NCBI GenBank assembly: GCA_031289835.1
Contig: JAITOW010000044.1
Location: 1-18,747, forward strand
Length of the DNA: 18,747 nucleotides
Reading direction: 5' to 3'
Source of the DNA: Puniceicoccales bacterium
Lineage (GTDB): Bacteria; Verrucomicrobiota; Verrucomicrobiia; Opitutales; JAIRKQ01
Positions within the stretch are counted from its first letter, which is position 1, and each line of letters starts with the position of its first letter. Below are positions 16,374-18,747 of this stretch, piece by piece. Both the position numbers and the translations under genes were made by a program. A model generated the notes under the pieces. That model ran no database searches and was not told the DNA's origin. It saw nothing but the letters and a program-made list of their open reading frames with translations.

Positions 16374-16408
16374 CGCTTTTTAGGAAATAGAGAAAAATTT
16401 TTAAATAT

Positions 16409-16798
16409 ATGGATATTGTGAGTGATTTTATTACCGTACTAAGGAACGGTAGTCTAGCCGAAAAGGAGTCCTGTTCTACGCAGTGGTCGGGTCTGTTGGA
16501 GGGAATTGCCCGTGTGTTGAAAGATAGCGGCATGATAAAAAATTTTGAAAAAATCGATGATGGGAACAACAAGTTTGTGCTTAGAATTAATTTGAAGTAC
16601 GTCAACAGTATCCCGGCCATCACAGAAATTCATACGGTGAGCACGCCGGGATGTAGGCAATACTGCGGTATCAAAAAAATTCCAAACGTGCTCGGCGGCA
16701 TGGGCCTTGTTATTATGTCGACGTCCCATGGAGTATTGTCCGGTTTCGAAGCCAACAAGCAAGGTGTTGGTGGTGAGTTATTATGTTATGCGTGGTAG
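16409..16798 (+). CDS. rpsH: 30S ribosomal protein S8
   Basis: S8 is a primary 16S rRNA binder and, in E. coli, the translational repressor of the spc operon. The product is 129 residues (E. coli 130). It has DIVSDFITVLRNG at the N-terminus, the STPGCRQYCGIKKIP segment where most relatives read STPGRR, and VIMSTSHGVLSG. It ends GVGGELLCYAW. Four Cys are present. A 35-base AT-rich gap precedes it and the Shine-Dalgarno sequence is weak. The stop is TAG. Confidence 0.97.
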   Translation: MDIVSDFITVLRNGSLAEKESCSTQWSGLLEGIARVLKDSGMIKNFEKIDDGNNKFVLRINLKYVNSIPAITEIHTVSTPGCRQYCGIKKIPNVLGGMGLVIMSTSHGVLSGFEANKQGVGGELLCYAW

Positions 16799-16809
16799 GC
16801 GAATTATGT

Positions 16810-17352
16810 ATGAGTAGAATAGGAAAATTACCGATAAAAATTCCCGCGGGGGTGAAAGTCTTGGTAAACGGAGCGAGTGTTGTCGTTGAAGGGTCGCTCG
16901 GAAAAAATGAGAAAACTTTTGACGATTCTGTATTTATCAAGGTTGTAAACGATGAAGTGCTCGTTTCTCCGGCTGATGCGGATAGGGATCATTCCCTGGT
17001 AATGCACGGAACGGTACGTTCCATAATAGCCTCGATGGTTATTGGGGTTACAAGTGGCTATAAAAAAGATCTGGAAATCACCGGCGTTGGGTTCAAGGCA
17101 ACAATGAAGGGGAAAGTTATCGATCTCGATCTCGGATTTTCCCATGAAATTTTGTACGAAATTCCAGCCGGAATTAAGGTGAATATCGATCAAAGCGGGA
17201 CAAAATTGTCCGTTTCCGGTGTGGACAAACAGCTGGTCGGTCAAGTTACAGCTAACATAAAATCGTACTATCCCGTCGAACCCTATAAGGGCAAGGGGGT
17301 GCATGTGATCGGAGAATTTGTACGAAGAAAGGAAGGCAAAAAGACGGCTTAG
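16810..17352 (+). CDS. rplF: 50S ribosomal protein L6
   Basis: L6 lies near the factor-binding site beside the sarcin-ricin loop. The product is 180 residues from ATG 16810 (E. coli 177), beginning with the family-typical MSRIGKLPIKIPAGV. The second repeat includes ITGVGFKATMKG and LDLGFSH. The C-terminal signature PYKGKGVHVIGEFVRRKEGKK is complete. An in-frame ATG at 16783 inside rpsH would add nine unrelated residues and was rejected. The gap from rpsH is 11 bases. Confidence 0.98.
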   Translation: MSRIGKLPIKIPAGVKVLVNGASVVVEGSLGKNEKTFDDSVFIKVVNDEVLVSPADADRDHSLVMHGTVRSIIASMVIGVTSGYKKDLEITGVGFKATMKGKVIDLDLGFSHEILYEIPAGIKVNIDQSGTKLSVSGVDKQLVGQVTANIKSYYPVEPYKGKGVHVIGEFVRRKEGKKTA

Positions 17353-17381
17353 TAAGCGGGTAAAATTAAACTGGGTTTAAA

Positions 17382-17744
17382 ATGCAACTGAAACAAAGGA
17401 TAGATTTACGTGCAAAAAGGAAGGCGAGGGTGCGTAAACGTGTGCGCGGATCGGCGGAAAAATTACGCCTATCTGTGCATTTTTCTTCCAAACATATCTA
17501 TGCCCAGTGCATAGATGATGATGTGCGGAGGACGCTTGTGTTTTTATCCACGTTATCGAAGGAGTGTGTTGATCAAAAGCTATCCGCAAATGCGAGTGGA
17601 GCTGCGGCAATGGGTGCTATTTTCGGAAAAAAGGCAGTTGATGTGGGCATCAAGGTGGTTGTTTTCGATCGTGGAGGACGTCGGTATCATGGCTGTGTGA
17701 AAGCGTTTGCCGATGCTGCGCGCGGTGCGGGGTTGGAATTTTAA
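17382..17744 (+). CDS. rplR: 50S ribosomal protein L18
   Basis: L18 binds 5S rRNA and joins it to the 50S subunit. The product is 120 residues (E. coli 117). Family features: a basic N-terminus (RAKRKARVRKRVRGSAEKLRLSV in total), FSSKHIYAQCIDD, the helix with AAAMGAIFGKKAVDVGI, VFDRGGRRYHGCVKAFADAAR, and the final GLEF. Three Cys are more than usual for this family. It lies 29 bases after rplF and 10 bases before rpsE. Confidence 0.97.
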   Translation: MQLKQRIDLRAKRKARVRKRVRGSAEKLRLSVHFSSKHIYAQCIDDDVRRTLVFLSTLSKECVDQKLSANASGAAAMGAIFGKKAVDVGIKVVVFDRGGRRYHGCVKAFADAARGAGLEF

Positions 17745-17754
17745 GATTTTTAAC

Positions 17755-18321
17755 ATGAGTGATTTAAAGAAAACTGATAAAACTGATTTGGGTTCCAGGA
17801 GAAAGAAGGAACGCGGGGGCACATTGCCTAGTAATGTGGACGGAGAAGCTGTTCTCCAAGAAAAGGTTGTGCATATCAACCGGTGTGCGAAGGTCGTTAA
17901 GGGTGGGCGTCGTTTTGGATTTGCAGCTCTCGTTGTCGTTGGCAACCAAACGGGAAGAATTGGAGTTGGATGCGGCAAAGCGAAAGAGGTCCAGGATGCG
18001 ATAAAGAAGGGAACTGAGAAAGCGAAAAAAAATATGGCATCCTTTAATATGAAAGAAAACACAATTCCCTGCATGTCGATTGGCGTGTCTGATGGAGGGC
18101 GGGTTCTTCTGCGTCCGGCAAGCCCTGGTACGGGAGTTATAGCTGGTGGCAGCGTACGTGCGGTTCTTGAAGCACTTGGGGTGAAAGATGTTCTGACAAA
18201 GTCACTCGGTTCAAAAAATCCATTTTCGGTTGTGCGTGCCACAATCAATGCGCTGCGAAAGATGAAGACGTACGATCAAATTAGGAGTATTCGTCTGGCA
18301 AACGGCGATGACTTAGTGTAG
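17755..18321 (+). CDS. rpsE: 30S ribosomal protein S5
   Basis: S5 works with S4 and S3 at the mRNA entry site and affects decoding accuracy. The product is 188 residues from ATG 17755 (E. coli 167). The extra length is a charged N-terminal extension (MSDLKKTDKTDLGSRRKKER). The double-stranded-RNA-binding-type domain follows, with VVKGGRRFGFAALVVVG and IGVGCGKAKEV. The C-terminal domain includes LLRPASPGTGVIAGG and LGSKNPFSVVRATINAL. The frame is open further upstream within rplR, but that part is not family-like. No clear Shine-Dalgarno sequence is seen, so coupling to rplR is possible. rpmD does not follow; rplO starts 20 bases downstream. Confidence 0.98.
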   Translation: MSDLKKTDKTDLGSRRKKERGGTLPSNVDGEAVLQEKVVHINRCAKVVKGGRRFGFAALVVVGNQTGRIGVGCGKAKEVQDAIKKGTEKAKKNMASFNMKENTIPCMSIGVSDGGRVLLRPASPGTGVIAGGSVRAVLEALGVKDVLTKSLGSKNPFSVVRATINALRKMKTYDQIRSIRLANGDDLV

Positions 18322-18341
18322 CAAATTGGAGAATTTTAAAA

Positions 18342-18747
18342 ATGGAACTCAGCGAATTGCCAAAATTAAGAGCCTATTCGAAGTCGACAAAGTGACGCGG
18401 GAAAGGTGTGGGTAGCGGGCCAGGTAAGACAGCCGGTCGTGGGCACAAAGGTGGCAAGGCGGGCGCTGGCTATTCTCCTGCGCCGTGCTGCTGCGGGATT
18501 CCGTTTTATCGCCACTTTCCGATACGCGGCTTCTCAAATTTTAAGTTTAAAACGGAATACTCCGTTATAAATTTGGCTGATTTGGAAAGCGAAAATGTTG
18601 CCCTAATTGACAAAAATTTTCTATGCAGCAATGGCTACATAAGGTCCGCAGACAAGCTTGTAAAAATTCTCGGAACCGGGGAATTTGGCAGGCCGATCAC
18701 CATTATCGCGGATAAATTTTCTGCAAGCGCCAAGGCCTCCATAGAGA
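18342..18747 (+). pseudogene. rplO: 50S ribosomal protein L15, interrupted by in-frame TGA; 3' end outside window
   Basis: L15 is a late-assembly 50S protein. ATG 18342, preceded by GGAG, starts MELSELPKLRAYSKSTK. Codon 18 (18393-18395) is TGA. The same frame then continues without a shift through GKGVGSGPGKTAGRGHKGG to the window edge (codon 135). The C-terminal family pattern KILGTGEFGRPITI...KFSASAKASIE is recognisable. The nearly invariant GFEGGQ is missing: the region reads GYSPAPCCCGIPFYRH, about two residues short. CGA (Arg) to TGA by one C-to-T change would restore a basic residue typical of this position. A GTG restart at 18408 could give an L15 lacking 22 residues. It could be a pseudogene, a readthrough or reinitiation case, or a sequencing error. 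Its position after rpsE fits rplO once rpmD is lost. Confidence 0.75.

Noticed and set aside
17580..18248. 222-codon open frame on the minus strand
   Set aside because: Antisense to rplR and rpsE, low-complexity translation and no known motif.
18393..18395. UGA read as Trp or another amino acid (code change)
   Set aside because: No other internal TGA occurs in the window, Trp is always TGG, and S7 ends at its canonical LRW with TGA. Trp also does not fit the basic L15 position.
1..18747. A novel defence, mobile or biosynthetic system
   Set aside because: All plus-strand space is filled by known core transcription and translation genes; no accessory gene, repeat array or insertion sequence is visible.

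Overview
The window is one long, co-directional (+ strand) block of transcription and translation genes from a bacterium: the 3' part of rpoB, then rpoC, rpsL, rpsG, fusA, rpsJ, rplC, rplD, rplW, rplB, rpsS, rplV, rpsC, rplP, rpmC, rpsQ, rplN, rplX, rplE, rpsN, rpsH, rplF, rplR, rpsE and the start of rplO. It is almost entirely coding; the largest gap is 103 bases. There are no tRNA or rRNA genes, mobile elements, CRISPR arrays or accessory genes. Everything on the minus strand looks like a shadow of a plus-strand gene. || Organism: the proteins are clearly bacterial. RpoB and RpoC wording (for example TPKTETDLAPEEKLL in RpoB and DLEKVIYYESYMVIDP in RpoC), a long 101-residue S14 with a single Cys, and the missing tuf and rpmD suggest the Planctomycetes-Verrucomicrobia-Chlamydiae group, most likely a Verrucomicrobiota/Opitutae relative. 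This placement rests on remembered family features, not on a search. || Layout: (1) 1-6542 encodes the two large RNA polymerase subunits. (2) 6646-10046 is a str-type cluster (S12, S7, EF-G) with rpsJ attached directly behind fusA and no tuf between. (3) An 80-base gap holds a dyad and a candidate promoter. (4) 10127-15423 is the S10-type cluster (L3, L4, L23, L2, S19, L22, S3, L16, L29, S17), running straight into L14 and L24. (5) An 86-base gap. (6) 15510 to the end is the rest of the spc-type cluster (L5, S14, S8, L6, L18, S5, L15), with no rpmD (L30). Many genes are separated by 1-35 bases or overlap by 4-11 bases, which points to co-transcription and translational coupling. || I found no undescribed system. 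The points worth a second look are molecular oddities in core genes. rplO has an in-frame TGA at codon 18 and also lacks the usual GFEGGQ motif. RpoC has lost all four cysteines of its second zinc site. RpoB has an unusual fork-loop 2 sequence. TAG is the most frequent stop codon, and several ribosomal proteins are unexpectedly rich in Cys. Together these could fit relaxed selection in a host-associated lineage or, for rplO, a sequence error; the window alone cannot decide.
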